A DNA stretch of 64,000 nucleotides. Source: Paragorgia papillata. Taxonomy: Eukaryota; Cnidaria; Anthozoa; Scleralcyonacea; Coralliidae. The notes under the pieces are model-generated. The model worked only from the letters and a program-made list of their open reading frames with translations, had not been told where the DNA came from and searched no databases. Of this stretch, positions 23,201 to 36,530 are shown piece by piece (the stretch's first letter is position 1; each line of letters opens with the position of its first letter). Location: contig JAWNZC010000091.1 in the NCBI GenBank assembly GCA_035771165.1, positions 62,001 to 126,000 on the forward strand, in the 5' to 3' direction. The position numbers were made by a program, and so were the translations under genes.

Positions 23201-26200
23201 AAGCCGGTTAAAAATAACAGAAGCCATCGAAATTTTTTCCCCCAAGGACTAAGTCCGCAAGTACAGTTAATAAAGATTTCTATTTCCAGCGAGATGTAAT
23301 TAACATTTTTGACGCCTCGGTTTAAAAGCGAATAACTCTTAAACCAGATCTGGGCCACTTCTAATTTTTCTTGGGCCAGCAAGAAGATAGAATGAGCTTC
23401 ATTTTGATATATAGGAAAGCCGGTTAAAAATAACGGAAGCCATCGAATTATTTCCCCCAAGGACTAAGTCGGCAACTACAGTTAATAAAGATTTCTATTT
23501 CCAGTGAGCTGTAATTAACATTTTTGGCGCCTCGGTTTAAAAGCGAATAACTCTTAAACCAGATCTGGGCCACTTCTAATTTTTCTTGGGCCAGCAAGAA
23601 GATAGAATGAGCTTCAATTTGATATATAGGAAAGCCACTTAAAGTTAAAATAAGCCATCGAAATTTTTTCCCCCAAGACCATCTCGACGAATTTAATAAT
23701 AAAGTGTTCTATTTTTAGCGTGCTGTGTAATTAACAGTATGGGCGTCTCGCTTTAAAAGCGAATAACTCTTGAACCAGATCTGGGCCACTTCTAATTTTT
23801 CTTGGGCCACCAAGAAGATAGAATGAGCTTCATTTTGATATATAGGAAAGCCGGTTAAAAATAACAGAAGCCATCGAAATTTTTCCCCCAAGGACTAAGT
23901 CCGCAAGTACAGTTAATAAAGATTTCTATTTCCAGCGAGATGTAATTAACATTTTTGACGCCTCGGTTTAAAAGCGAATAACTCTTAAACCAGATCTGGG
24001 CCACTTCTAATTTTTCTTGGGCCAGCAAGAAGATAGAATGAGCTTCATTTTGATATATAGGAAAGCCGGTTAAAAATAACAGAAGCCATCGAATTATTTC
24101 CCCCAAGGACTAAGTCGGCAACTACAGTTAATAAAGATTTCTATTTCCAGTGAGCTGTAATTAACATTTTTGGCGCCTCGGTTTAAAAGCGAATAACTCT
24201 TAAACCAGATCTGGGCCACTTCTAATTTTTCTTGGGCCAGTAAGAAGATAGAATGAGCTTCAATTTGATATATAGGAAAGCCAGTTAAAGTTAAAAGAAG
24301 CCATTGAAATTTTTCCCCCCAAGACCATCCCGACGAATTTAATAATAGAGTGTTCTATTTTTAGCGTGCTGTGTAATTAACAGTATGGGCGTCTCGCTTT
24401 AAAAGCGAATAACTCTTGAACCAGATCTGGGCCACTTCTAATTTTTCTTGGGCCACCAAGAAGATAGAATGAGCTTCATTTTGATATATAGGAAAGCCGG
24501 TTAAAAATAACAGAAGCCATCGAAATTTTTCCCCCAAGGACTAAGTCCGCAAGTACAGTTAATAAAGATTTCTATTTCCAGCGAGATGTAATTAACATTT
24601 TTGGCGCCTCGGTTTAAAAGCGAATAACTCTTAAACCAGATCTGGGCCACTTCTAATTTTTCTTGGGCCACCAAGAAGATAGAATGAGCTTCATTTTGAT
24701 ATATAGGAAAGCCGGTTAAAAATAACAGAAGCCATCGAAATTTTTCCCCCAAGGACTAAGTCCGCAAGTACAGTTAATAAAGATTTCTATTTCCAGCGAG
24801 ATGTAATTAACATTTTTGACGCCTCGGTTTAAAAGCGAATAACTCTTAAACCAGATCTGGGCCACTTCTAATTTTTCTTGGGCCAGCAAGAAGATAGAAT
24901 GAGCTTCATTTTGATATATAGGAAAGCCGGTTAAAAATAACGGAAGCCATCGAATTATTTCCCCCAAGGACTAAGTCGGCAACTACAGTTAATAAAGATT
25001 TCTATTTCCAGTGAGCTGTAATTAACATTTTTGGCGCCTCGGTTTAAAAGCGAATAACTCTTAAACCAGATCTGGGCCACTTCTAATTTTTCTTGGGCCA
25101 GCAAGAAGGTAGAATGAGCTTCAATTTGATATATAGGAAAGCCACTTAAAGTTAAAATAAGCCATCGAAATTTTTCCCCCAAGACCATCTCGACGAATTT
25201 AATAATAACGTGTTCTATTTTTAGCGTGCTGTGTAATTAACAGTATGGGCGTCTCGCTTTAAAAGCGAATAACTCTTGAACCAGATCCGGGCCACTTCTA
25301 ATTTTTCTTGGGCCACCAAGAAGATAGAATGAGCTTCATTTTGATATATAGGAAGGCCGGTTAAAAATAACAGAAGCCATCGAAATTTTTCCCCCAAGGA
25401 CTAAGTCCGCAAGTACAGTTAATAAAGATTTCTATTTCCAGCGAGATGTAATTAACATTTTTGACGCCTCGGTTTAAAAGCGAATAACTCTTAAACCAGA
25501 TCTGGGCCACTTCTAAATTTTTCTTGGGCCAGCAAGAAGATAGAATGAGCTTCATTTTGATATATAGGAAAGCCGGTTAAAAATAACGGAAGCCATCGAA
25601 TTATTTCCCCCAAGGACTAAGTCGGCAACTACAGTTAATAAAGATTTCTATTTCCAGTGAGCTGTAATTAACATTTTTGGCGCCTCGGTTTAAAAGCGAA
25701 TAACTCTTAAACCAGATCTGGGCCACTTCTAATTTTTCTTGGGCCAGCAAGAAGGTAGAATGAGCTTCAATTTGATATATAGGAAAGCCACTTAAAGTTA
25801 AAATAAGCCATCGAAATTTTTCCCCCAAGACCATCTCGACGAATTTAATAATAACGTGTTCTATTTTTAGCGTGCTGTGTAATTAACAGTATGGGCGTCT
25901 CGCTTTAAAAGCGAATAACTCTTGAACCAGATCCGGGCCACTTCTAATTTTTCTTGGGCCACCAAGAAGATAGAATGAGCTTCATTTTGATATATAGGAA
26001 GGCCGGTTAAAAATAACAGAAGCCATCAAAATTTTTCCCCCAAGGACTAAGTCCGCAAGTACAGTTAATAAAGATTTCTATTTCCAGCGAGATGTAATTA
26101 ACATTTTTGACGCCTCGGTTTAAAAGCGAATAACTCTTAAACCAGATCTGGGCCACTTCTAATTTTTCTTGGGCCAGCAAGAAGATAGAATGAGCTTCAT

Positions 26201-26240
26201 TTTGATATATAGGAAAGCCGGTTAAAAGTAACAGAAGCCA
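23200..26240. repeat. A-B-C trimer region including trimer block copy 2 of 3
   Basis: Ordinary A/B/C trimers with one A-B-C/B-C tetramer near 24,070-24,930. From about 24,935 to 26,220 the order and private variants match the first 1,300 bp of the window (GAAGGTAGAATG, AATAACGTG, CTAAATTTTTC, AGCCATCAAAATTTT). The monomer near 23,210 has a T6C5 run and is therefore 216 bp, which keeps the reverse-strand frame open across two copies. Confidence 0.75.
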
Positions 26241-28360
26241 TCGAATTATTTCCCCCAAGGACTAAGTCGGCAACTACAGTTAATAAAGATTTCTATTTCC
26301 AGTGAGCTGTAATTAACATTTTTGGCGCCTCGGTTTAAAAGCGAATAACTCTTAAACCAGATCTGGGCCACTTCTAATTTTTCTTGGGCCAGCAAGAAGA
26401 TAGAATGAGCTTCAATTTGATATATAGGAAAGCCAGTTAAAGTGAAAAGAAGCCATCGAAATTTTCCCCACAAGACCATCCCGACGAATTAAATAATAAA
26501 GTGTTCTATTTTTAGTGTGCTGTGTAATTAACAGTATGGGCGTCTCGCTTTAAAAGCGAATGACTCTTGAATCAGATCTGGGCCACTTCTAATTTTTCTT
26601 GGGCCAGCAAGAAGATAGAATGAGCTTCATTTTGATATATAGGAAAGGCGGTTAAAAATAACAGAAGCCATCGAAATTTTCCCCCAAGGACTAAGTCGGC
26701 AAGTACAGTTAATAAAGATTTCTATTTCCAGCGAGCTGTAATTAACATTTTTGGCGCCTCGGTTTAAAAGCGAATAACTCTTAAACCAGATCTGGGCCAC
26801 TTCTAATTTTTCTTGGGCCAGCAAGAAGATAGAATGAGCTTCATTTTGATATATAGGAAAGCCGGTTAAAAGTAACAGAAGCCATCGAATTATTTCCCCC
26901 AAGGACTAAGTCGGCAACTACAGTTAATAAAGATTTCTATTTCCAGTGAGCTGTAATTAACATTTTTGGCGCCTCGGTTTAAAAGCGAATAACTCTTAAA
27001 CCAGATCTGGGCCACTTCTAATTTTTCTTGGGCCAGCAAGAAGATAGAATGAGCTTCATTTTGATATATAGGAAAGCCAGTTAAAGTTAAAAGAAGCCAT
27101 CGAATTATTTCCCCCAAGGACTAAGTCGGCAACTACAGTTAATAAAGATTTCTATTTCCAGTGAGCTGTAATTAACATTTTTGGCGCCTCGGTTTAAAAG
27201 CGAATAACTCTTAAACCAGATCTGGGCCACTTCTAATTTTTCTTGGGCCAGCAAGAAGATAGAATGAGCTTCATTTTGATATATAGGAAAGCCGGTTAAA
27301 AATAACAGAAGCCATCGAATTATTTCCCCCAAGGACTAAGTCGGCAACTACAGTTAATAAAGATTTCTATTTCCAGTGAGCTGTAATTAACATTTTTGGC
27401 GCCTCGGTTTAAAAGCGAATAACTCTTAAACCAGATCTGGGCCACTTCTAATTTTTCTTGGGCCAGCAAGAAGATAGAATGAGCTTCAATTTGATATATA
27501 GGAAAGCCAGTTAAAGTGAAAAGAAGCCATCGAAATTTTCCCCACAAGACCATCCCGACGAATTAAATAATAAAGTGTTCTATTTTTACTGTGTAATTAA
27601 CAGTATGGGCGTTTCGCTTTAAAAGCGAATAACTCTTGAACCAGATCTGGGCCACTTCTAATTTTTCTTGGGCCAGCAAGAAGATAGAATGAGCTTCATT
27701 TTGATATATAGGAAAGCCGGTTAAAAATAACAGAAGCCATCGAATTATTTCCCCCAAGGACTAAGTCGGCAAGTACAGTTAATAAAGATTTCTATTTCCA
27801 GTGAGCAGTAATTAACATTTTTTGGCGCCTCGGTTTAAAAGCGAATAACTCTTAAACCAGATCTGGGCCACTTCTAATTTTTCTTGGGCCAGCAAGAAGA
27901 TAGAATGAGCTTCATTTTGATATATAGGAAAGCCAGTTAAAGTTAAAAGAAGCCATCGAATTATTTCCCCCAAGGACTAAGTCGGCAACTACAGTTAATA
28001 AAGATTTCTATTTCCAGTGAGCTGTAATTAACATTTTTGGCGCCTCGGTTTAAAAGCGAATAACTCTTAAACCAGATCTGGGCCACTTCTAATTTTTCTT
28101 GGGCCAGCAAGAAGATAGAATGAGCTTCAATTTGATATATAGGAAAGCCAGTTAAAGTTAAAAGAAGCCATCGAAATTTTCCCCACAAGACCATCCCCAC
28201 GAATTTAATAATAAAGTGTTCTATTTTTAGCGTGCTGTGTAATTAACAGTATGGGCGTCTCGCTTTAAAAGCGAATAACTCTTGAACCAGATCTGGGCCA
28301 CTTCTAATTTTTCTTGGGCCAGCAAGAAGATAGAATGAGCTTCATTTTGATATATAGGAA
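26240..28360. repeat. CCCCACAAG / GTGAAAAG subfamily, first copy
   Basis: Marked by CCAGTTAAAGTGAAAAG, TTTTCCCCACAAGACC, GACGAATTAAATAATAAAG and GCGAATGACTCTTGAATCAG (near 26,430-26,575), and by an ATTTTTTGGCGCC A copy near 27,820. It contains a short run of A-headed monomers offset by 215 bp (about 26,870-27,500). The same series is found at about 44,760-46,800, displaced by about 18,517-18,525 bp. Confidence 0.75.
27581..27600. other. 5-bp deletion inside a B monomer
   Basis: CTATTTTTACTGTGTAATT stands where B copies normally have CTATTTTTAGCGTGCTGTG. Five bases are missing. The matching monomer near 46,110 retains the full sequence, so this deletion happened, or was mis-called, after the 18.5-kb duplication. 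Confidence 0.65.
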
Positions 28361-31300
28361 AGCCGGTTAAAAATAACAGAAGCCATCGAAATTTTTCCCC
28401 CAAGGACTAAGTCCGCAAGTACAGTTAATAAAGATTTCTATTTCCAGCGAGATGTAATTAACATTTTTGACGCCTCGGTTTAAAAGCGAATAACTCTTAA
28501 ACCAGATCTGGGCCACTTCTAATTTTTCTTGGGCCAGCAAGAAGATAGAATGAGCTTCATTTTGATATATAGGAAAGCCGGTTAAAAATAACGGAAGCCA
28601 TCGAATTATTTCCCCCAAGGACTAAGTCGGCAACTACAGTTAATAAAGATTTCTATTTCCAGTGAGCTGTAATTAACATTTTTGGCGCCTCGGTTTAAAA
28701 GCGAATAACTCTTAAACCAGATCTGGGCCACTTCTAATTTTTCTTGGGCCAGCAAGAAGATAGAATGAGCTTCAATTTGATATATAGGAAAGCCAGTTAA
28801 AGTTAAAAGAAGCCATCGAAATTTCCCCCCAAGACCATCCCGACGAATTTAATAATAAAGTGTTCTATTTTTAGCGTGCTGTGTAATTAACAGTATGGGC
28901 GTCTCGCTTTAAAAGCGAATAACTCTTGAACCAGATCTGGGCCACTTCTAATTTTTCTTGGGCCACCAAGAAGATAGAATGAGCTTCATTTTGATATATA
29001 GGAAAGCCGGTTAAAAATAACAGAAGCCATCGAAATTTTTCCCCCAAGGACTAAGTCCGCAAGTACAGTTAATAAAGATTTCTATTTCCAGCGAGATGTA
29101 ATTAACATTTTTGGCGCCTCGGTTTAAAAGCGAATAACTCTTAAACCAGATCTGGGCCACTTCTAATTTTTCTTGGGCCAGCAAGAAGATATAATGAGCT
29201 TCATTTTGATATATAGGAAAGCCAGTTAAAGTTAAAAGAAGCCATCGAAATTTCCCCCAAGACCATCCCGACGAATTTAATAATAAAGTGTTCTATTTTT
29301 AGCGTGCTGTGTAATTAACAGTATGGGCGTCTCGCTTTAAAAGCGAAATAACTCTTGAACCAGATCTGGGCCACTTCTAATTTTTCTTGGGCCAGCAAGA
29401 AGATAGAATGAGCTTCATTTTGATATATAGGAAAGCCAGTTAAAGTTAAAAGAAGCCATCGAAATTTTCCCCCCAAGACCATCCCCACGAATTTAATAAT
29501 AAAGTGTTCTATTTTTAGCGTGCTGTGTAATTAACAGTATGGGCGTCTCGCTTTAAAAGCGAATAACTCTTGAACCAGATCTGGGCCACTTCTAATTTTT
29601 CTTGGGCCAGCAAGAAGATAGAATGAGCTTCATTTTGATATATAGGAAAGCCGGTTAAAAATAACAGAAGCCATCGAATTATTTCCCCCAAGGACTAAGT
29701 CGGCAACTACAGTTAATAAAGATTTCTATTTCCAGTGAGCTGTAATTAACATTTTTGGCGCCTCGGTTTAAAAGCGAATAACTCTTAAACCAGATCTGGG
29801 CCACTTCTAATTTTTCTTGGGCCAGCAAGAAGATAGAATGAGCTTCATTTTGATATATAGGAAAGCCAGTTAAAGTTAAAAGAAGCCATCGAAATTTCCC
29901 CCCCAAGACCATCCCGACGAATTTAATAATAAAGTGTTCTATTTTTAGCGTGCTGTGTAATTAACAGTATGGGCGTCTCGCTTTAAAAGCGAATAACTCT
30001 TGAACCAGATCTGGGCCACTTCTAATTTTTCTTGGGCCAGCAAGAAGATAGAATGAGCTTCATTTTGATATATAGGAAAGCCAGTTAAAGTTAAAAGAAG
30101 CCATCGAAATTTCCCCCCCAAGACCATCCCCACGAATTTAATAATAAAGTGTTCTATTTTTAGCGTGCTGTGTAATTAACAGTATGGGCGTCTCGCTTTA
30201 AAAGCGAATAACTCTTGAACCAGATCTGGGCCACTTCTAATTTTTCTTGGGCCAGCAAGAAGATAGAATGAGCTTCATTTTGATATATAGGAAAGCCGGT
30301 TAAAAATAACAGAAGCCATCGAATTATTTCCCCCAAGGACTAAGTCGGCAACTACAGTTAATAAAGATTTCTATTTCCAGTGAGCTGTAATTAACATTTT
30401 TGGCGCCTCGGTTTAAAAGCGAATAACTCTTAAACCAGATCTGGGCCACTTCTAATTTTTCTTGGGCCAGCAAGAAGATAGAATGAGCTTCAATTTGATA
30501 TATAGGAAAGCCACTTAAAGTTAAAAAGAAGCCATCGAAATTTTTCCCCCAAGACCATCTCGACGAATTTAATAATAAAGTGTTCTATTTTTAGCGTGCT
30601 GTGTAATTAACAGTATGGGCGTCTCGCTTTAAAAGCGAATAACTCTTGAACCAGATCTGGGCCACTTCTAATTTTTCTTGGGCCACCAAGAAGATAGAAT
30701 GAGCTTCATTTTGATATATAGGAAAGCCGGTTAAAAATAACAGAAGCCATCGAAATTTTTCCCCCAAGGACTAAGTCCGCAAGTACAGTTAATAAAGATT
30801 TCTATTTCCAGCGAGATGTAATTAACATTTTTGACGCCTCGGTTTAAAAGCGAATAACTCTTAAACCAGATCTGGGCCACTTCTAATTTTTCTTGGGCCA
30901 GCAAGAAGATAGAATGAGCTTCAATTTGATATATAGGAAAGCCAGTTAAAGTTAAAAGAAGCCATTGAAATTTTCCCCCCCAAGACCATCCCGACGAATT
31001 TAATAATAGAGTGTTCTATTTTTAGCGTGCTGTGTAATTAACAGTATGGGCGTCTCGCTTTAAAAGCGAATAACTCTTGAACCAGATCTGGGCCACTTCT
31101 AATTTTTCTTGGGCCAGCAAGAAGATAGAATGAGCTTCATTTTGATATATAGGAAAGCCGGTTAAAAATAACAGAAGCCATCGAAATTTTTTCCCCCAAG
31201 GACTAAGTCCGCAAGTACAGTTAATAAAGATTTCTATTTCCAGCGAGATGTAATTAACATTTTTGGCGCCTCGGTTTAAAAGCGAATAACTCTTAAACCA

Positions 31301-31600
31301 GATCTGGGCCACTTCTAATTTTTCTTGGGCCAGCAAGAAGATAGAATGAGCTTCAATTTGATATATAGGAAAGCCAGTTAAAATTAAAAGAAGCCATCGA
31401 AATTTCCCCCCAAGACCATCCCGACGAATTTAATAATAAAGTGTTCTATTTTTAGCGTGCTGTGTAATTAACAGTATGGGCGTCTCGCTTTAAAAGCGAA
31501 TAACTCTTGAACCAGATCTGGGCCACTTCTAATTTTTCTTGGGCCAGCAAGAAGATAGAATGAGCTTCATTTTGATATATAGGAAAGCCGGTTAAAAATA
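28360..31600. repeat. A/B/C spacer block between the two large duplicated segments
   Basis: About 15 monomers of ordinary A, B and C types with mixed trimer and dimer spacing. It includes B copies with T3C7 or shortened T3C5 tracts (near 29,250) and a C/B-like copy with a T6C5 tract near 31,187. It lacks the marks of the segments on either side and separates the first from the second 15-kb duplicated segment. Confidence 0.65.
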
Positions 31601-34600
31601 ACAGAAGCCATCGAAATTTTTCCCCCAAGGACTAAGTCGGCAACTACAGTTAATAAAGATTTCTATTTCCAGTGAGCTGTAATTAACATTTTTGGCGCCT
31701 CGGTTTAAAAGCGAATAACTCTTGAACCAGATCTGGGCCACTTCTAATTTTTCTTGGGCCAGCAAGAAGATAGAATGACCTTCAATTTGATATATGGAAA
31801 GCCAGTTAAAGTTAAAAGAAGCCATCGAAATTTTTCCCCCAAGACCATCCCGACGAATTTAATAATAAAGTGTTCTATTTTTAGCGTGCTGTGTAATTAA
31901 CAGTATGGGCGTCTCGCTTTAAAAGCGAATAACTCTTGAACCAGATCTGGGCCACTTCTAATTTTTCTTGGGCCACCAAGAAGATAGAATGAGCTTCATT
32001 TTGATATATAGGAAAGCCGGTTAAAAATAACAGAAGCCGTCGAAATTTTCCCCCCAAAGACTAAGTCCGCAAGTACAGTTAATAAAGATTTCTATTTCCA
32101 GCGAGCTGTAATTAACATTTTTGGCGCCTCGGTTTAAAAGCGAATAACTCTTAAACCAGATCTGGGCCACTTCTAACTTTTCTTGGGCCAGCAAGAAGAT
32201 AGAATGAGCTTCAATTTGATATATAGGAAAGCCAGTTAAAGTTAAAAGAAGCCAGCGAAATGTTTTACCCCAAGACCATCCCGACGAATTTAATAATAAA
32301 GTCTTCTATTTTTAGCGTGCTGTGTAATTAACAGTATGGGCGTCTCGCTTAAAAAGGAATAACTCTTGAACCAGATCTGGGCCACTTCTAATTTTTCTTG
32401 GGCCAGCAAGAAGATAGAATGAGCTTCATTTTGATATATAGGAAAGCCAGTTAAACTTAAAAGAAGCCATCGAAATTTCCCCCCAAGACCATCCCCACGA
32501 ATTTAATAATAAAGTGCTCTATTTTTAGCGTGCTGTGTAATTAGCAGTATGGGCGTCTCGCTTTAAAAGCGAATAACTCTTGAACCAGATCTGGGCCACT
32601 TCTAATTTTTCTTGGGCCAGCAAGAAGATAGAATGAGCTTCATTTTGATATATAGGAAAGCCGGTTAAAAATAACAGAAGCCATCGAATTATTTCCCCCA
32701 AGGACTAAGTCGGCAACTACAGTTAATAAAGATTTCTATTTCCAGTGAGCTGTAATTAACATTTTTGGCGCCTCGGTTTAAAAGCGAATAACTCTTAAAC
32801 CAGATCTGGGCCACTTCTAATTTTTCTTGGGCCAGCAAGAAGATAGAATGAGCTTCAATTTGATATATAGGAAAGCCAGTTAAAGTTAAAAGAAGCCATT
32901 GAAATTTTTCCCCCAAGACCATCCCGACGAATTTAATAATAAAGTGTTCTATTTTTAGCGTGCTGTGTAATTAACAGTATGGGCGTCTCGCTTTAAAAGC
33001 GAATAACTCTTGAACCAGATCTGGGCCACTTCTAATTTTTCTTGGGCCACCAAGAAGATAGAATGAGCTTCATTTTGATATATAGGAAAGCCGGTTAAAA
33101 ATAACAGAAGCCATCGAAATTTTCCCCCAAAGACTAAGTCCGCAAGTACAGTTAATAAAGATTTCTATTTCCAGCGAGCTGTAATTAACATTTTTGGCGC
33201 CTCGGTTTAAAAGCGAATAACTCTTAAACCAGATCTGGGCCACTTCTAATTTTTCTTGGGCCAGCAAGAAGATAGAATGAGCTTCAATTTGATATATAGG
33301 AAAGCCAGTTAAAGTTAAAAGAAGCCATCGAAATGTTTACCCCAAGACCATCCCGACGAATTTAATAATAAAGTGTTCTATTTTTAGCGTGCTGTGTAAT
33401 TAACAGTATGGGCGTCTCGCTTTAAAAGCGAATAACTCTTGAACCAGATCTGGGCCACTTCTAATTTTTCTTGGGCCACCAAGAAGATAGAATGAGCTTC
33501 ATTTTGATATATAGGAAAGCCGGTTAAAAATAACAGAAGCCATCGAAATTTTCCCCCAAAGACTAAGTCCGCAAGTACAGTTAATAAAGATTTCTATTTC
33601 CAGCGAGCTGTAATTAACATTTTTGGCGCCTCGGTTTAAAAGCGAATAACTCTTAAACCAGATCTGGGCCACTTCTAATTTTTCTTGGGCCAGCAAGAAG
33701 ATAGAATGAGCTTCAATTTGATATATAGGAAAGCCAGTTAAAGTTAAAAGAAGCCAGCGAAATGTTTACCCCAAGACCATCCCGACGAATTTAATAATAA
33801 AGTCTTCTATTTTTAGCGTGCTGTGTAATTAACAGTATGGGCGTCTCGCTTTAAAAAGGAATAACTCTTGAACCAGATCTGGGCCAGTTCTAATTTTTCT
33901 TGGGCCAGCAAGAAGATAGAATGAGCTTCATTTTGATATATAGGAAAGCCAGTTAAAATAAAAGAAGCCATCGAAATTTCCCCCAAGACCATCCCCACGA
34001 ATTTAATAATAAAGTGCTCTATTTTTAGCGTGCTGTGTAATTAACAGTATGGGCGTCTCGCTTTAAAAGCGAATAACTCTTGAACCAGATCTGGGCCACT
34101 TCTAATTTTTCTTGGGGCCAGCAAGAAGATAGAATGAGCTTCATTTTGATATATAGGAAAGCCGGTTAAAAATAACAGAAGCCATCGAATTATTTCCCCC
34201 AAGGACTAAGTCGGCAACTACAGTTAATAAAGATTTCTATTTCCAGTGAGCTGTAATTAACATTTTTGGCACCTCGGTTTAAAAGCGAATAACTCTTAAA
34301 CCAGATCTGGGCCACTTCTAATTTTTCTTGGGCCAGCAAGAAGATAGAATGAGCTTCAATTTGATATATAGGAAAGCCAGTTAAAGTTAAAAGAAGCCAT
34401 CGAAATGTTTCCCCCAAGACCATCCCGACGAATTTAATAATAAAGTCTTCTATTTTTAGCGTGCTGTGTAATTAACAGTATGGGCGTCTCGCTTTAAAAG
34501 CGAATAACTCTTGAACCAGATCTGGGCCACTTCTAATTTTTCTTGGGCCAGCAAGAAGATAGAATGAGCTTCATTTTGATATATAGGAAAGCCGGTTAAA
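31600..34600. repeat. Second copy of the 12.9-15.9 kb derived subfamily
   Basis: Marks from 13.3-15.5 kb recur at a shift of about 18,693-18,700 bp: GCCGTCGAAATTTT (32,037), CTAACTTTTC (32,174), GTCTTCTATT (32,301), TTAAAAAGGAAT (32,349 and 33,850), AAACTTAAAAG (32,453), AATTAGCAGTATGG (32,540) and TTTGGCACCTCGG (34,265). Some marks of the first copy are absent: the CTCTTCGGCC motif is CTTGGGCC here. Small indels are frequent, such as TATATGGAAAGCC near 31,792 and CTTGGGGCCAGC near 34,112. Confidence 0.75.
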
Positions 34601-36530
34601 AATAACAGAAGCCATCGAATTATTTCCCCCAAGGACTAAGTCGGCAACTACAGTTAATAAAGATTTCTATTTCCAGCGAGCTGTAATTAACATTTTTGGG
34701 CTTCCCGTTTTAAAAGCGAATAACTCTTGAACCAGATCTGGGCCACTTCTAATTTTTCTTGGGCCAGCAAGAAGATAGAATGAGCTTCATTTTGATATAT
34801 AGGAAAGCCGGTTAAAAATAACAGAAGCCATCGAATTATTTCCCCCAAGGACTAAGTCGGCAACTTCAGTTAATAAGGATTTCTCTTTCCGGCGCGCTGT
34901 AATTAACAGTTTGGGCTTCCCGTTTTAAAAGCGAATAACTCTTAAACCAGATCTGGGCCACTTCTAATTTTTCTTGGGCCAGCAAGAAGATAGAATGAGC
35001 TTCATTTTGATATATAGGAAAGCCAGTTAAAATTAAAAGAAGCCATCGAAATTTTCCCCCTAAGACCATCCCGACGAATTTAATAATAAAGTGTTGTATT
35101 TTTATCGCGCTGTGTAATTAACAGTATGGGCGTCTCGCTTTAAAAGCGAATAACTCTTGAACCAGATCTGGGCCACTTCTAATTTTTCTTGGGCCAGCAA
35201 GAAGATAGAATGAGCTTCATTTTGATATATAGGAAAGCCGTTAAAAATAACAGAAGCCATCGAAATTTTTCCCCCAAGGACTAAGTCGGCAACTACAGTT
35301 AATAAAGATTTCTATTTCCAGCGCGCTGTAATTAACAGTTTGGCGCCTCGTTTTAAAAGCGAATAACTCTTGAACCAGATCTGGGCCACTTCTAATTTTT
35401 CTTGGGCCAGCAAGAAGATAGAATGAGCTTCATTTTGATATATAGGAAAGCCGGTTAAAAATAACAGAAGCCATCGAATTATTTCCCCCAAGGACTAAGT
35501 CGGCAACTTCAGTTAATAAGGATTTCTCTTTCCGGCGCGCTGTAATTAACAGTTTTTTGGGCGCTTCCCGTTTTAAAAGCGAATAACTCTTGAACCAGAT
35601 CTGGGCCACTTCTATTTTTTCTTGGGCCAGCAAGAAGATAGAATGAGCTTCAATTTGATATATAGGAAAGCCAGTTAAAATTAAAAGAAGCCATCGAAAT
35701 TTTCCCCCTAAGACCATCCCGACGAATTTAATAATAAAGTGTTCTATTTTTATCGCGCTGTGTAATTAACAGTATGGGCGTCTCGCTTTAAAAGCGAATA
35801 ACTCTTGAACCAGATCTGGGCCACTTCTAATTTTTCTTGGGCCAGCAAGAAGATAGAATGAGCTTCATTTTGATATATAGGAAAGCCGGTTAAAAATAAC
35901 AGAAGCCATCGAAATTTTTCCCCCAAGGACTAAGTCGGCAACTACAGTTAATAAAGATTTCTATTTGCGGCGCGCTGTAATTAACAGTTTGGGCTTCCCG
36001 TTTTAAAAGCGAATAACTCTTAAACCAGATCTGGGCCACTTCTAATTTTTCTTGGGCCAGCAAGAAGATAGAATGAGCTTCATTTTGATATATAGGAAAG
36101 CCGGTTAAAAATAACAGAAGCCATCGAATTATTTCCCCCAAGGACTAAGTCGGCAACTTCAGTTAATAAGGATTTCTCTTTCCGGCGCGCTGTAATTCAC
36201 AGTTTGGCTTCCCGCTTTAAAAGCGAATAACTCTTGAACCAGATCTGGGCCACTTCTAATTTTTCTTGGGCCAGCAAGAAGATAGAATGAGCTTCAAATT
36301 GATATATAGGAAAGCCAGTTAAAAATAAAAGAAGCCATCGAAATTTCCCCCAAGACCATCCCGACGAATTTAATAATAAAGTGTTCTATTTCCGCGCTGT
36401 GTAATTAACAGTATGGGCGTCTCGCTTTAAAAGCGAATAACTCTTGAACCAGATCTGGGCCACTTCTAATTTTTCTTGGGCCAGCAAGAAGATAGAATGA
36501 GCTTCATTTTGATATATAGGAAAGCCGTTA
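34600..36530. repeat. Class D-rich block, second copy
   Basis: This corresponds to about 15.9-17.8 kb at a shift of about 18,694-18,698 bp. D features are present (TAATAAGGATTTCTC, CCGGCGCGCTG, TTTGCGGCGCGCTG near 35,964), but D2 copies here have the ordinary core CTTGAACCAGATCTGG instead of CACATCTGG. Private indels are common: GCCGTTAAAAATAAC near 35,237 and 36,526, CAGTTTTTTGGGCGCTTCCCG near 35,551, and a 3-bp loss in CTATTTCCGCGCTG near 36,386. Confidence 0.7.

Noticed and set aside
22993..23460. The longest minus-strand frame, 155 codons, spanning two monomers
   Set aside because: It exists only because one T/C tract has one extra T, making that monomer 216 bp and keeping the frame open. 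The protein is simply the same repeat read twice.
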